DNA from: Vicinamibacterales bacterium
Lineage (GTDB): Bacteria > Acidobacteriota > Vicinamibacteria > Vicinamibacterales > UBA2999
DNA: 64,000 nt
NCBI GenBank assembly: GCA_041659285.1
Contig: JBAZYO010000017.1
Coordinates: 1-64,000, forward strand
Direction: 5' to 3'
Below the pieces are notes generated by a model. The model was not told the DNA's origin. It worked only from the letters and a program-made list of their open reading frames with translations, and did no database searches. The position numbers and the translations under genes were made by a program. Below, in pieces: positions 51,382-59,820 of the stretch (its first letter is position 1; each line of letters starts with the position of its first letter).

Positions 51382-53169
51382 ATGAAGAATTCACTTAGAC
51401 TGTCTCACAAGATTTTACTGCTAGTACTTGTTCCCGTTGCAGTTGAGCTTATCTACCTCGGTATGCTTATGGTGCTAGTTGATCAGCTCGAAGTAGAGTT
51501 TGCCAAAGAGGTTCGTGGGCGCAAGTTAGTCAATGTAGTAAACGATATTCACACATGCATCGGAAAAGGTTCGGATGCCTTCATCCGTTATATGCAGAGC
51601 CGCGATCCTGACGAAATCACAGCCTATGAAAATTACCTTTATCAGGGCGGCTTGAATCTCGCTTCTCTTGAGCGGATGCTAGATGCTGGTAACACTAAAC
51701 AGCAGGCGAGAGTCGCTAAAATCAAGGTTCTTATCGGTAAAGCTAAAGTCGCGAGTACGGATCTTCTTCACGCTATACAAGGTGGAAACTCTCATCGCTT
51801 GTTTCTTGGAGTGCTAGGAAAAAAGGCCGCCGACGATGTTCTGCGCGAACTCAATAATATTAACCGCGATGAGCAAGAAGAGTTAAATCATCGAAGGGAT
51901 GCAATTGAGTTACGACGGCAGCACTTGAAGACGGCGTTGGTTTCAGGAGCTGCTCTCAACATTATTGTTGCTGCATTGGCTGCAATTTGGATAGCCGGCA
52001 GTCTAACCCGGCGTATAAAAAGATTGGTGGAAAATTCACGCCGAATTGGAGCCAATGTGCAGTTGCCCGAGAAGCTCTCGGGCAACGATGAGCTTGCTGA
52101 GCTTGATTCGGCCCTTCGTAGAATGGCTAGAGAACTTGCAGAAACCATGCGCAAGCAACGTGCGATGGTTGAGCATGCTACCGAGGTTATTTGCTCAATT
52201 GATGAGTCTTGCCGCTTCACTGAAGTCAGTGAAGCCATTGAATCGATATGGAGCTACAGCCCCAGCGATCTGATAGGACGCAGACTTGTTTCGATTATTA
52301 GAGCCGATGATCAGGACCGGACGCTATTGGCAATGAATGAGGCGATGCAAGGAAGTCTTATCACTTTCGAAAACCAGGTTGTCAAACCAAATAAAACTGT
52401 TGCCGATATGTCTTGGTCAGTTCGCTGGGTTTCCGAAGAGCGAGCTTTCTTTGCGGTCGCTCACGATATCTCTGAGCGCAAAGAGCTAGAGCGATTGAAG
52501 CAAGAGTTTGTCTCGATCGTCAGTCACGACTTGCGGTCACCATTATCGTCTCTTTCTCTCAAGCTAGATTTGCTAGCCTCCGGTGTGCGCGGTACGCTGC
52601 CAGAAGCGGCACTCGCAGAAGTTGCTAAGGCTCAGGCAAACATTCAACAGCTCATAAGTTTGACCGGAGATCTCCTAGACCTGGAACGTCTTGAAACCGG
52701 AAAGTGGCATATGCATTTTCGTAAGAGATCATTGCTCGGCGTTTTGTCAGACGCAGTTCAGTCAATACAAGGCATTTGTGATCTGCGGAACATTGAGGTT
52801 TTGCTTCCGGAGCAAGATGTATTGATTGTCGTAGACGGAAACAGGCTTGTACAGGTTGTTATCAACATTCTTTCAAATTCACTTAAATATGCACCGGAAG
52901 GTCAGCCTATTGAGATCGACTTTATCCAAGAGGGCGATTTCATCAAGGTTATCATCGCTGATAAAGGTCCAGGAATTCCAGTTGAAGATCAAGCCGCTAT
53001 CTTTGAAAGGTTCAAGCAGGCCAGTCAGTATACTTCAAAGACACCAGGGTTTGGTCTTGGTTTATCTATATGCAGCCAGATCATTCATGCTCATGGGGGA
53101 ACAATGGGCATTGAAAGCGAGCCTGGGCATGGCTGTGTTTTCTGGTTTAGAATACCGAAGGATCAGTGA
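51382..53169 (+). CDS. PAS-containing sensor histidine kinase
   Basis: 595 residues. Two membrane helices (about 11-32 and 190-212) around a helical sensor domain, HAMP-like region, a PAS domain (VEHATEVICSIDESCRFTEV, then ERKELERLKQEF at its exit), HisKA with IVSHDLRSPL and a HATPase domain (NILSNSLKYAP, IADKGPGIP, GFGLGLSIC). All catalytic motifs look intact. Pairs with the regulator just upstream. It shares overall design with the transposon kinase but has the extra PAS sensor. Confidence 0.93.
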   Translation: MKNSLRLSHKILLLVLVPVAVELIYLGMLMVLVDQLEVEFAKEVRGRKLVNVVNDIHTCIGKGSDAFIRYMQSRDPDEITAYENYLYQGGLNLASLERMLDAGNTKQQARVAKIKVLIGKAKVASTDLLHAIQGGNSHRLFLGVLGKKAADDVLRELNNINRDEQEELNHRRDAIELRRQHLKTALVSGAALNIIVAALAAIWIAGSLTRRIKRLVENSRRIGANVQLPEKLSGNDELAELDSALRRMARELAETMRKQRAMVEHATEVICSIDESCRFTEVSEAIESIWSYSPSDLIGRRLVSIIRADDQDRTLLAMNEAMQGSLITFENQVVKPNKTVADMSWSVRWVSEERAFFAVAHDISERKELERLKQEFVSIVSHDLRSPLSSLSLKLDLLASGVRGTLPEAALAEVAKAQANIQQLISLTGDLLDLERLETGKWHMHFRKRSLLGVLSDAVQSIQGICDLRNIEVLLPEQDVLIVVDGNRLVQVVINILSNSLKYAPEGQPIEIDFIQEGDFIKVIIADKGPGIPVEDQAAIFERFKQASQYTSKTPGFGLGLSICSQIIHAHGGTMGIESEPGHGCVFWFRIPKDQ

Positions 53170-53171
53170 AG

Positions 53172-54005
53172 TTAGAAATCTTTGCTCAGTCCTTGAATAA
53201 TTTTTGATTCAGCCATCTCACCCTTTCTATCGCCCGTCATTTTATAAACAGCTGTCAACTGCTGATGAATCCTGATATCATCCGGCCAAATCTTTAGTGC
53301 ATCTCTTAGATCACTAGTAGCGCGCGCATAATCTTTTAAGGCGACGTATGCACCTGCGCGAGAACGTAGTATGCGACCCCTGTTGGATGAATTGAGAGCC
53401 AAAGCCGCAGAGCAGTCCGCAATCACTTCTGGCCATTTGTTCAAATGTTCTCTAGCTGTGATTCGGTCCATTAAGGCGGCATTGTTTATTTTCGTTAGTT
53501 GGATAGCTTTGGTCATGTCTGCTTCGGCTTGATTCCAGCGTCCGAGCACGCTATACAATCGCCCGCGAGCGCTCCAAATATCAGCGTCGTTTGAATCTAA
53601 CTTAAGCGCCTTGTTCAGGCTCTGCAGACCTTCCTCTGTGCGTCCCATTCGCCCTAGTGATTTACCTTGAACAAACCACGCTCTGCTATTCTTCTGATCC
53701 AACGAAATAGCTTTCTTGGCTGTCTCTATCGCTAATTCATCCTCCTGAAGATGACTAAGGAGCTCGCCCTTCTTGGTGTAGAACATTGAATTGTTTGGGT
53801 CAAGCTTAATTGCCAGGTCAAAGTCGCGAAGTGCTAGATGATGCTTACTGTTGATCAGTGCCTCATTGCAGGCTTGTTTAAAAATTGACTTTGCTTCGTC
53901 GCTACTGTGAGCAAAGCATGAAAGATTCAACTGGCTTGCGCAGCAAATTCCAATAACGGGAATCAATTGTAAGAAACTTTTTTTCAGCTGGCGCAACATA
54001 GACAT
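53172..54005 (-). CDS. Secreted or periplasmic TPR protein
   Basis: 277 residues. N-terminal signal sequence (FLQLIPVIGICCASQLNLSCFAHS) followed by about six tetratricopeptide repeats (for example ALRDFDLAIKLDPNNSMFY, GLQSLNKALKLDSNDADIW). The Cys in the signal region could be a lipobox but the fit is imperfect. Tail-to-tail with the kinase gene, 2 bases apart. A protein-interaction scaffold in the envelope is likely. Confidence 0.85.
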   Translation of the reverse strand: MSMLRQLKKSFLQLIPVIGICCASQLNLSCFAHSSDEAKSIFKQACNEALINSKHHLALRDFDLAIKLDPNNSMFYTKKGELLSHLQEDELAIETAKKAISLDQKNSRAWFVQGKSLGRMGRTEEGLQSLNKALKLDSNDADIWSARGRLYSVLGRWNQAEADMTKAIQLTKINNAALMDRITAREHLNKWPEVIADCSAALALNSSNRGRILRSRAGAYVALKDYARATSDLRDALKIWPDDIRIHQQLTAVYKMTGDRKGEMAESKIIQGLSKDF

Positions 54006-54651
54006 CCTGTAAATAGTTTATAGCTATGGATAATCAGTATAACCATTCTCTTCGCCACCGCAAAAGGTCTTCCTTTGGGACGGGCGCTGCCATATGATTG
54101 ACTGTGGCAAAGCGGCAGACCGTTTATCTGTTGAGCGATAGCAAAATCGGTGCTTCTGGTTGGGTCTAAGCTGTTATCGGACGCTCATCACTTGTCACGA
54201 ACTCACACAATTCTACTGCCTTGCTGGCTCCAGAAACGGAAAGGCTTGGCAACTCTTCGAATTTGCAGGACAATCAAAAGATGTTTTGGAGATGAGCAAC
54301 CATTACCACTTCAGTTCGATTTACCCCAGAAATAGAAGATCACTTAAGAATCCTCGTTAAGATAATGGGGCTCGCCCTGTTCTATTTATCCATGTGATTG
54401 ACAACCGGTGATGCTAGATATTTTGGGCAATTCAAGTGTCTCGCTCGTACTCCGCGGGTCTGCCTGACTCCGGAAGGTCGGCAACTGAAGAGACTTTTCT
54501 TTGCCTGTAGATATAGAACAAATATGTGAGCGATGCTTGGAAGTAAAATCGGCAGCCACTGTAGGCAAGTTTGTGCGAACTGCTCGCTCAAGCGTAGCGC
54601 AGTTTTCGGATTGTTGGAGTAGAGCAAACCTTACTAGCGGTAGTTGCTGCC
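54006..54651. other. Intergenic region without a convincing gene
   Basis: About 650 bp. Short frames on both strands lack ribosome-binding sites and composition of coding sequence. The right part (54.4-54.65 kb) may be decayed sequence next to the IS fragment. Confidence 0.4.
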
Positions 54652-54963
54652 TCAGCATGTGGTCTCCTTCGGCCGCAATCGCGCTGCACAGCTCCAAAAC
54701 GCTCTTTCCCATTGAAAGTCGCTTACCCAGTGCATCACGACATGTCGCCCTTTTCGCGTAACCTGAACAGCCATACGCAAAAGATATTTTTGGATTGATT
54801 CAAACGACCAGCTCTGCCGCTTGCCTGGTAGGTTCTCTCCCCACTGGAACATCGTGTTGTAAGCAAGTGCATGAAATATGATTCTGGCTTGATTGGCGGA
54901 AAACTCGCTGCAGCTTAACTTGTCACCTTCAAGCGCTTTGTATTCTTTATTTCGAAGTTCCAT
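54652..54963 (-). pseudogene. IS1380-family transposase C-terminal fragment
   Basis: About 100 residues matching the end of IS1380-type DDE transposases: KLSCSEFSANQARIIFHALAYN, then LLRMAVQVTRKGRHVVMHW. The catalytic part is missing. The bases before the apparent ATG read RAE in another frame, consistent with a frameshift in the usual RAE-E motif. No inverted ends seen. Dead remnant. Confidence 0.7.
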
Positions 54964-55114
54964 TCCGCCCGTGCAGAATAAAGATCTTCAATCAAATATT
55001 GCGACTGAAACCGGCTAGTGACAGGTAAATTAGTAACTGTAGCGGATTACGATCATAGGGTTAAGGAACTGCAAACATAAATTTGGGATCGCAATCATCG
55101 GTCGGCTCGGGCTT

Positions 55115-55355
55115 AAATTATTTGCGATTATCGGTGGTGCTCTGTGCAAATTATTTGCGAATGGAGAAAGTGCCACCAGGCTCAGGAAACCACTTGTCTA
55201 CCAAGCCTTCGTTTTCCTTACTCTGTCGTGGTCACCAGCGCTGGTGTCAGTTAAATTGCGCTAGTTGTCACTTGATTTGCGTTGGTGTCATTTAATTTGG
55301 GTTCGGTGTCAATCAATTTGAGTTTGGCACCACTCCTGGTGACAGTTAATTCGAG
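55115..55355. repeat. Orphan transposon-end-like repeat array
   Basis: Two AAATTATTTGCGA words (55115, 55148; 33 bp apart) and four GTGTCA-type units (GTGTCAGTTAAATTGCG and variants) at 55244, 55265, 55285 and 55306, spaced 21, 20 and 21 bp, plus a fifth (GTGACAGTTAATTCGAG) at 55339. Two-helical-turn spacing is typical of transposase-binding sites at the ends of IS21-, Mu- and Tn7-like elements. No matching transposase gene is nearby. Confidence 0.6.
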
Positions 55356-55447
55356 CCAGAAACAGTGGATGATGTCGCGCCGAACTATTTATGATGTCAC
55401 GCCGCTATATCTACGGATGACGCGAGGTTTTTAGTCTAGACAAACAG

Positions 55448-55744
55448 CTAGTCGAAATAACTCCAGATAAAACTTGCAAACATGGTGCTTGTTTTTGCGT
55501 TCCAGCTTTCGTTTCGAATAGTGGCAAACACGGTATTAATGTTCGCATTTGTTCGACAAGACAATTCCATTAAAGCAGATGAGCGCATGTTTGATGTTGC
55601 ATAGACATTTAAAAGCTCATAGTTGGAGCCTGTTGGCACCAAGATTGCTAGAACACCAGACTCCTCTTCGAGTTGAAGATATGACTTGAAAGGTCCATTG
55701 AACTCAAAAGGACCCACTTCAATATTCGTCTGACATTCCATCAT
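55448..55744 (-). CDS. Small hypothetical protein, paralogue of next gene
   Basis: 98 residues (first or second Met). Shares the frame IEVGPFEFNGPFKS / IEFLGPFSNPGEI and SGVLAILVPTGSNYELLNVY / QGIFLLLKQIGNEFEVIDFG with the upstream gene. The pattern faintly recalls GIY-YIG-like folds but lacks the catalytic residues. Function unknown. Confidence 0.5.
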   Translation of the reverse strand: MMECQTNIEVGPFEFNGPFKSYLQLEEESGVLAILVPTGSNYELLNVYATSNMRSSALMELSCRTNANINTVFATIRNESWNAKTSTMFASFIWSYFD

Positions 55745-55770
55745 ATCGAGTCACCCTTATGCAGTACTAT

Positions 55771-56109
55771 TTATTTAAATGACACCAGCAGAGTTTCTTC
55801 TGGTGTAGCGCTTGGAAGCGTTGTTGAGTCTCGTTGCTCAAACCATGATTCAATTGCGCGAAGATGGGTCTTCAATGAACTTGGTTCCAGAGAATAGTGG
55901 ACAGCGATGACAATAGAGCAAGCTGCCGCGCTTTCTTGCTCATCTGGAATATTTAATTCTGTACGAAGATTTTTGGAATATCCAAAATCAATCACTTCGA
56001 ACTCATTTCCAATTTGCTTGAGAAGAAGGAAAATACCTTGTTTGGCTTCAATCTCCCCAGGATTGGAGAAAGGTCCCAAGAACTCAATATTGGCGATTTT
56101 GAATAACAT
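55771..56109 (-). CDS. Small hypothetical protein, paralogue pair member
   Basis: 112 residues with GIFLLLKQIGNEFEVIDFGYSKNLR, a layout reminiscent of degenerate GIY-YIG domains (strand, strand, helix with N and R), then CSIVIAVHYSL and a helical end. AAAGGAAC precedes the ATG. It lies 26 bases upstream of its paralogue, so the two are an operon from a local duplication. Confidence 0.5.
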   Translation of the reverse strand: MLFKIANIEFLGPFSNPGEIEAKQGIFLLLKQIGNEFEVIDFGYSKNLRTELNIPDEQESAAACSIVIAVHYSLEPSSLKTHLRAIESWFEQRDSTTLPSATPEETLLVSFK

Positions 56110-56277
56110 CAGATGTTCCTTTCCTCTGGTTCATGCGCAGGCTTAGAATCGCGCATCTCGGTTAAGGTGAAGTAAACGCTCCACAACCTCCACAGCTCCG
56201 AAATCCAGATGTTGGATTAGTCTTAACTTGCCCTTAGGCTGAATAATGCCAAAATGGCAGGAAAGAGAGGTGGTTTG

Positions 56278-56700
56278 GTGCATTATTTGGTGACATTTAG
56301 CGGCGCGGAAGAGACCGGGAAAGTGTTATCGCTTGCAGTTCATTTGGCAGCCGCTAACCAGGCGCGCATAACTATCTTAAAGGTGATTGCTGACCCGCAT
56401 TCTGTGGGAATCGTCGCAGAACTTATAGCTACAGAAGAACCTTTCGTGATAGCTACTGAAGAGCTGCATCAAGCTGTTGAAAAATTTGTAACTGACGATA
56501 TTGCTATTACTTCGGTTGTATGGAAAGCACCTGAGGTTGGAAAAGGCATCGTCACTGCCACCGCTGAACTTGGTGCCGATGTAGTGTTTGTTGGCACGCG
56601 GGATGTCTCCAAGCAATCAGGTTGGTTCATGGAAAATGATCCTATTGCACATTACATTGTTAACCATTGCCCAGCAAACATCATGCTGGTTCGAGATTAG
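56278..56700 (+). CDS. Universal stress protein-like, plasmid copy
   Basis: 140 residues from a GTG chosen because it aligns with the start of the transposon paralogue (VHYLVTFSG against MHFMVAFVS) and follows GAGAGG. About half of the residues match the copy at 21.4-21.9 kb, including AVHLAAA, ADPHS.G.VAELIAT.EPF and VFVGT. Nucleotide-binding USP fold. It is the third gene type, with the regulator and kinase, present both in the transposon and outside it. Confidence 0.8.
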   Translation: MHYLVTFSGAEETGKVLSLAVHLAAANQARITILKVIADPHSVGIVAELIATEEPFVIATEELHQAVEKFVTDDIAITSVVWKAPEVGKGIVTATAELGADVVFVGTRDVSKQSGWFMENDPIAHYIVNHCPANIMLVRD

Positions 56701-56742
56701 CAGAAGCACCAAAAGCAAGCTTGCATTGCAAGTAATATTTGG

Positions 56743-57120
56743 GTGAGCGGGTTGTCGGCCCTCCGAACTTACACACCCGGCGCTCAAGCTAGTGCGACAA
56801 AAGAAACAGATTTTGACGACCCAGCCATAGCGCGAAACCCAAAACACTTTAGGTATTGTGTAGGCGAAGCAAACATTTGGCTGCCGGATGAGCAAGAAAA
56901 TATGACACAGGGACCATACGTGCGCATGATCGTGCATGAGGTGAGTGCAAAACTTGATAAGCTTCTGAGCCGCTCAATGAATGTCTTCGAATGGGACAAA
57001 AAGCCAATCTACAGAGTTTGCGCAGAACACAAAAACGATCTTTGTTTCAGCCTTCCTCTTGCAGAAAGACAGGACGCGTGTTGCCTTATCTGTAGCAAGC
57101 GGGCCGAGTGGGTTTACTGA
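56743..57120 (+). CDS. Hypothetical protein with C-terminal cysteines
   Basis: 125 residues from a GTG, 42 bases after the USP-like gene. The last third holds several Cys/His (YRVCAEHKNDLC, then DACCLICSKRAEWVY) that could bind zinc. No family recognised. Confidence 0.45.
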   Translation: MSGLSALRTYTPGAQASATKETDFDDPAIARNPKHFRYCVGEANIWLPDEQENMTQGPYVRMIVHEVSAKLDKLLSRSMNVFEWDKKPIYRVCAEHKNDLCFSLPLAERQDACCLICSKRAEWVY

Positions 57121-57293
57121 TTATTGACATACTACCGTTACTGGCGGCTGAATTAACGAAAATTGCGAGCCGTCCAAACCACTTCTAGTCTGTTACCGGT
57201 CGCGAATTCTGGGCATGATAACAGCAGGTATCCAGGAAGCCTAGATATACTCAAGCCTCGGGCATAGCGTCCGGGGCTTCTCTTTGTGCACTG

Positions 57294-57578
57294 ATGACCC
57301 TAGAAGACAAAACCTTAGAATGTCGAGATTGCTCCCAGCCCTTCGTCTTTACGGTTGGAGAACAGGAGTTTTTTGCCAAAAAACTCCTGTTTAACTTGCC
57401 TACACGCTGCCCAAATTGCCGCATATCACTAAGAGCAAAGAGAACAGGAAAAAGCCCAGATGCCAGCACAGAAGTCTCTTGCCATGATTGCGGAACAGTG
57501 ACCAGGGTACCCTTCAAGCCCACTGGTACAAAACCCGTTTACTGCCTAAACTGCTTGCACAGGGCCCAGAAAACCTAA
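57294..57578 (+). CDS. Zinc-ribbon protein
   Basis: 94 residues with two zinc ribbons: LECRDCSQPFVFTVGEQEFF...CPNCR at residues 8-42, and SCHDCGTVTRVPFKPTG...YCLNC further on. This is the common small zinc-ribbon protein with CxDC...CPNCR found in many bacteria; function unknown, probably nucleic-acid or protein binding. A 31-bp near-perfect palindrome lies inside the coding sequence. Confidence 0.8.
   Translation: MTLEDKTLECRDCSQPFVFTVGEQEFFAKKLLFNLPTRCPNCRISLRAKRTGKSPDASTEVSCHDCGTVTRVPFKPTGTKPVYCLNCLHRAQKT
57361..57391. repeat. 15-bp perfect inverted repeat with 1-base spacer inside CDS
   Basis: AACAGGAGTTTTTTG, C, CAAAAAACTCCTGTT. It codes for EQEFFAKKLLF of the zinc-ribbon protein. Confidence 0.8.
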
Positions 57579-57630
57579 ATGGAAACAGAAGTAAAAATCA
57601 ATTTTGCCACCATCTATCTTGCATTTGAAA

Positions 57631-58278
57631 TCAAGTTGAGTTGTTTGCATGAAGAAGAGCAAGGCCAGTCAAAAAGCTAGCAACTGGAACTAACAACAAG
57701 CCCCAACGTAAGCCATCAGTGTGATGGGCTGCAGTTGCTGCATCGCTAACCATGCCCACCATGAGCGGACCCAGAGTAGGACCAACAAAACTTGAACCAA
57801 TCTGAACAAGACTTGACGCTAAAGCTTGCTTACCAGGTCCAGCTACCAAATGAGCGGAGCCAAATGCCCATGGAAGTAGAAACGCGAACGAGAACATACC
57901 AGGAACAAACAGAATTACCGTTAACCAATTGTTCTGAACAAGAAGCGCAACCAAGGTCGTAAACGATGCGATGAAAAAAACTATAGAAGGTGCAAAGAGA
58001 AGTTGCCCTCTGCCGCTTCGTACACAGCGATCGAAACCCCACCCACCAAGTAGTATTCTCAAAATTCCCATAAGACCTTGCAGCAGTCCAAATGCAGCAC
58101 CAGCTTCGGTGGTAGTGAAACCATGTACTCTAATTAGAAATGAGATGGCAAAGGCATAGAAGGGCGCCGAAGTGAGACCAACTAGAATTGCTGAAAAGAA
58201 CAACCACCTGAAGCCTAGAGATACTACCAGGGTAATCCCTTCCTTGAAATAAGTGGGCGCCCCCACATGCTTCGGCAT
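57631..58278 (-). pseudogene. C-terminal half of an MFS transporter
   Basis: 215 codons with about six membrane helices (LFFSAILVGLTSAPFYAFAI, GAAFGLLQGLMGILRILLGG, then VALLVQNNWLTVILFVPGMF and others), matching the second half of a 12-helix major facilitator. The normal N-terminal half is absent: upstream lies an integrase fragment on the other strand. The apparent ATG is at the junction. Substrate not predictable; presumably non-functional. Confidence 0.7.
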
Positions 58279-58395
58279 GGCAAAGGCTACCAGCTACCTT
58301 CAGAAGGCGTCGATACGAGAATTGTACAAGCCTACATGAGGCACGAAAACATCCAGCATACTCTTCTGTACACCAGCTCATTCCAAAGCGGTTCA
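58258..58395 (+). pseudogene. Tyrosine recombinase C-terminal fragment
   Basis: The frame HMLRHGKGYQLPSEGVDTR, then IVQAYMRHENIQHTLLYTSS, matches the end of XerC/FimB-type recombinases: LRH motif, GH/RH.N...T, and the catalytic Tyr in LLYT. The N-terminal three quarters are gone; it begins at the junction with the truncated transporter. Confidence 0.7.
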
Positions 58396-58454
58396 AGGGC
58401 TTCAGACGGATGCTATCCACGCGGCCAAAAGGTCATAGCTTTGACCGAGAAAAA

Positions 58455-58958
58455 TCACGCAGTCTTCTGCGTGCCACCAAACATCTCCGTCAGGCGCTCT
58501 ACTATATTAGGCCATATCTTTGTTCTTTCTCTTTCAGGCTGTATCTCATTGGCTTCCTCTGGCTTCATGACCGGCACAAGGGTCACTATCGGTGTTGCTT
58601 TAGACTCCTGTTCTGCCTGAGACCTCGTTTCTTCTGAAGGGGAAGCAACGTTCTGTTTCAACTCGACGATCTCTCTTCTTAGCTCAGACAGTGTTTTTTC
58701 GACATTCTCTCTTACCTGTTTCTCAGCAGCTACTTCAGCTCTTAAGTCAACAATATGTTGTGTCAACTCAACTGACCAGCAGGGACTTGGAAGATTACCT
58801 ACTCTCATGAAGTCGGACTCAGTAATTATGTCTCTAAGCAGCTTAGACATCGAAATGTCTTTTGTCACTCGGCTGCGCAGTGCGTGGTACATCTCCTGCG
58901 GAACATTCGTACTAATCTGTTTCCAGGTTTGGGCATTTTTGAAGTATTCTTTTGCCAT
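58455..58958 (-). CDS. Predicted ribbon-helix-helix protein with coiled coil
   Basis: 167 residues. The first 50 (WKQISTNVPQEMYHALRSRV, then ISMSKLLRDIITE) look like a ribbon-helix-helix unit. A coiled coil (about 70-115) and a short C-terminal motif (IWPNIVERLTEMFGG) follow. Same design as the plus-strand protein at 17.8-18.3 kb, with a related tail. Probably a DNA-binding regulator or mobilization accessory protein. Confidence 0.65.
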   Translation of the reverse strand: MAKEYFKNAQTWKQISTNVPQEMYHALRSRVTKDISMSKLLRDIITESDFMRVGNLPSPCWSVELTQHIVDLRAEVAAEKQVRENVEKTLSELRREIVELKQNVASPSEETRSQAEQESKATPIVTLVPVMKPEEANEIQPERERTKIWPNIVERLTEMFGGTQKTA

Positions 58959-59112
58959 CTGCTCGTTACCTCTTGGAAAGATTAATAAGAGCCTACAGGT
59001 GCTTCGTCGGGTTGGTCAATCGTATATAAACTTCGGCGCATTAATATATACTCAGAAGCTGTAGTCTACAGCTTCCGGGTGCAGTGACGCGCTACATTAT
59101 CTTAGATCGGGC

Positions 59113-59334
59113 CTACAAGCCCAATTGTTTTAGCCCGTCTATTACGCACCATTGACAAATCCAAACCTGATTTTCTCCTGTGAGTGATGGAATACTGAAG
59201 ACACCACAGCGAGTGCTTTTACATGTGGTTCTTTTGCATCGAAAGCAAGAGCGCTGTCTTGACCTAGTTACTCTTGTTTGGCACCAGTCGCAATTAACTG
59301 CCTCAGCCTTCTTGCTTTTTACTTCGTCGGCCAC
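59113..59334 (-). CDS. Small zinc-finger protein
   Basis: 73 residues with cysteines in pairs: CDWC, CFRC, C...C and CQWC, enough for two zinc sites. It follows the immunity-like gene by 15 bases on the same strand. Family not recognised. Confidence 0.6.
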   Translation of the reverse strand: MADEVKSKKAEAVNCDWCQTRVTRSRQRSCFRCKRTTCKSTRCGVFSIPSLTGENQVWICQWCVIDGLKQLGL

Positions 59335-59349
59335 TGATTCTCCTTTCGG

Positions 59350-59820
59350 TCATGACTGCGCAACTAATAAACTTGGATCAAAATCTCTGACCCTGCAATG
59401 ACCAATCTTAAAGCTGGTCAATAATTTCAAAGCTCTTTCAGACACTATTAGGGGAAAACCATCCTCGATATATGTCATGCCGAAATCATCTATACCAGCC
59501 CTACCTGTAAATTTAAACCAAAGGTATTCTGGTATGCTCTCGCCCGGATGTTCTTCTTCCCAGAGCCAGAACTGGTCATATTTGATCATATCTAGAGCGT
59601 CAAACTCTATCCCTGTCATACAGGCTGCTTTAATTGCTTCCGCCAGGCTGCAAGTACCAGCATAACCTTGATTTATAGCTTCAATCAGATCGTCTTCTGG
59701 CCACAATTCCAGCTCAAACTGGAGCTTGTGAAACACTATCGGGCGTGCTGACCAGTCTTCGCAAACCGTTTTATCTCCGGTGGTTCCAGCGGTCTGGGGG
59801 CTGAATTGAAAGAACTTCAT
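59350..59820 (-). CDS. Immunity-like protein of the HNH toxin
   Basis: 156 residues, soluble, acidic, alpha/beta (FELELWPEDDLIEAIN, then FPLIVSERALKLLTSF and a DFDPSLL end). The LIVSER.LKLL motif occurs in some immunity-protein families of polymorphic toxins. Its ATG overlaps the toxin stop (ATGA), which is typical of toxin-immunity pairs. The function is inferred mainly from this context. Confidence 0.6.
   Translation of the reverse strand: MKFFQFSPQTAGTTGDKTVCEDWSARPIVFHKLQFELELWPEDDLIEAINQGYAGTCSLAEAIKAACMTGIEFDALDMIKYDQFWLWEEEHPGESIPEYLWFKFTGRAGIDDFGMTYIEDGFPLIVSERALKLLTSFKIGHCRVRDFDPSLLVAQS

Noticed and set aside
55244..55355. CRISPR array from regularly spaced units
   Set aside because: Units are imperfect and about 20 bp apart, leaving only 3-4 bases between them, so there are no spacers; no cas genes nearby.
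57361..57391. Rho-independent terminator
   Set aside because: The hairpin lies in the middle of a good zinc-ribbon gene and has no T run after the stem.
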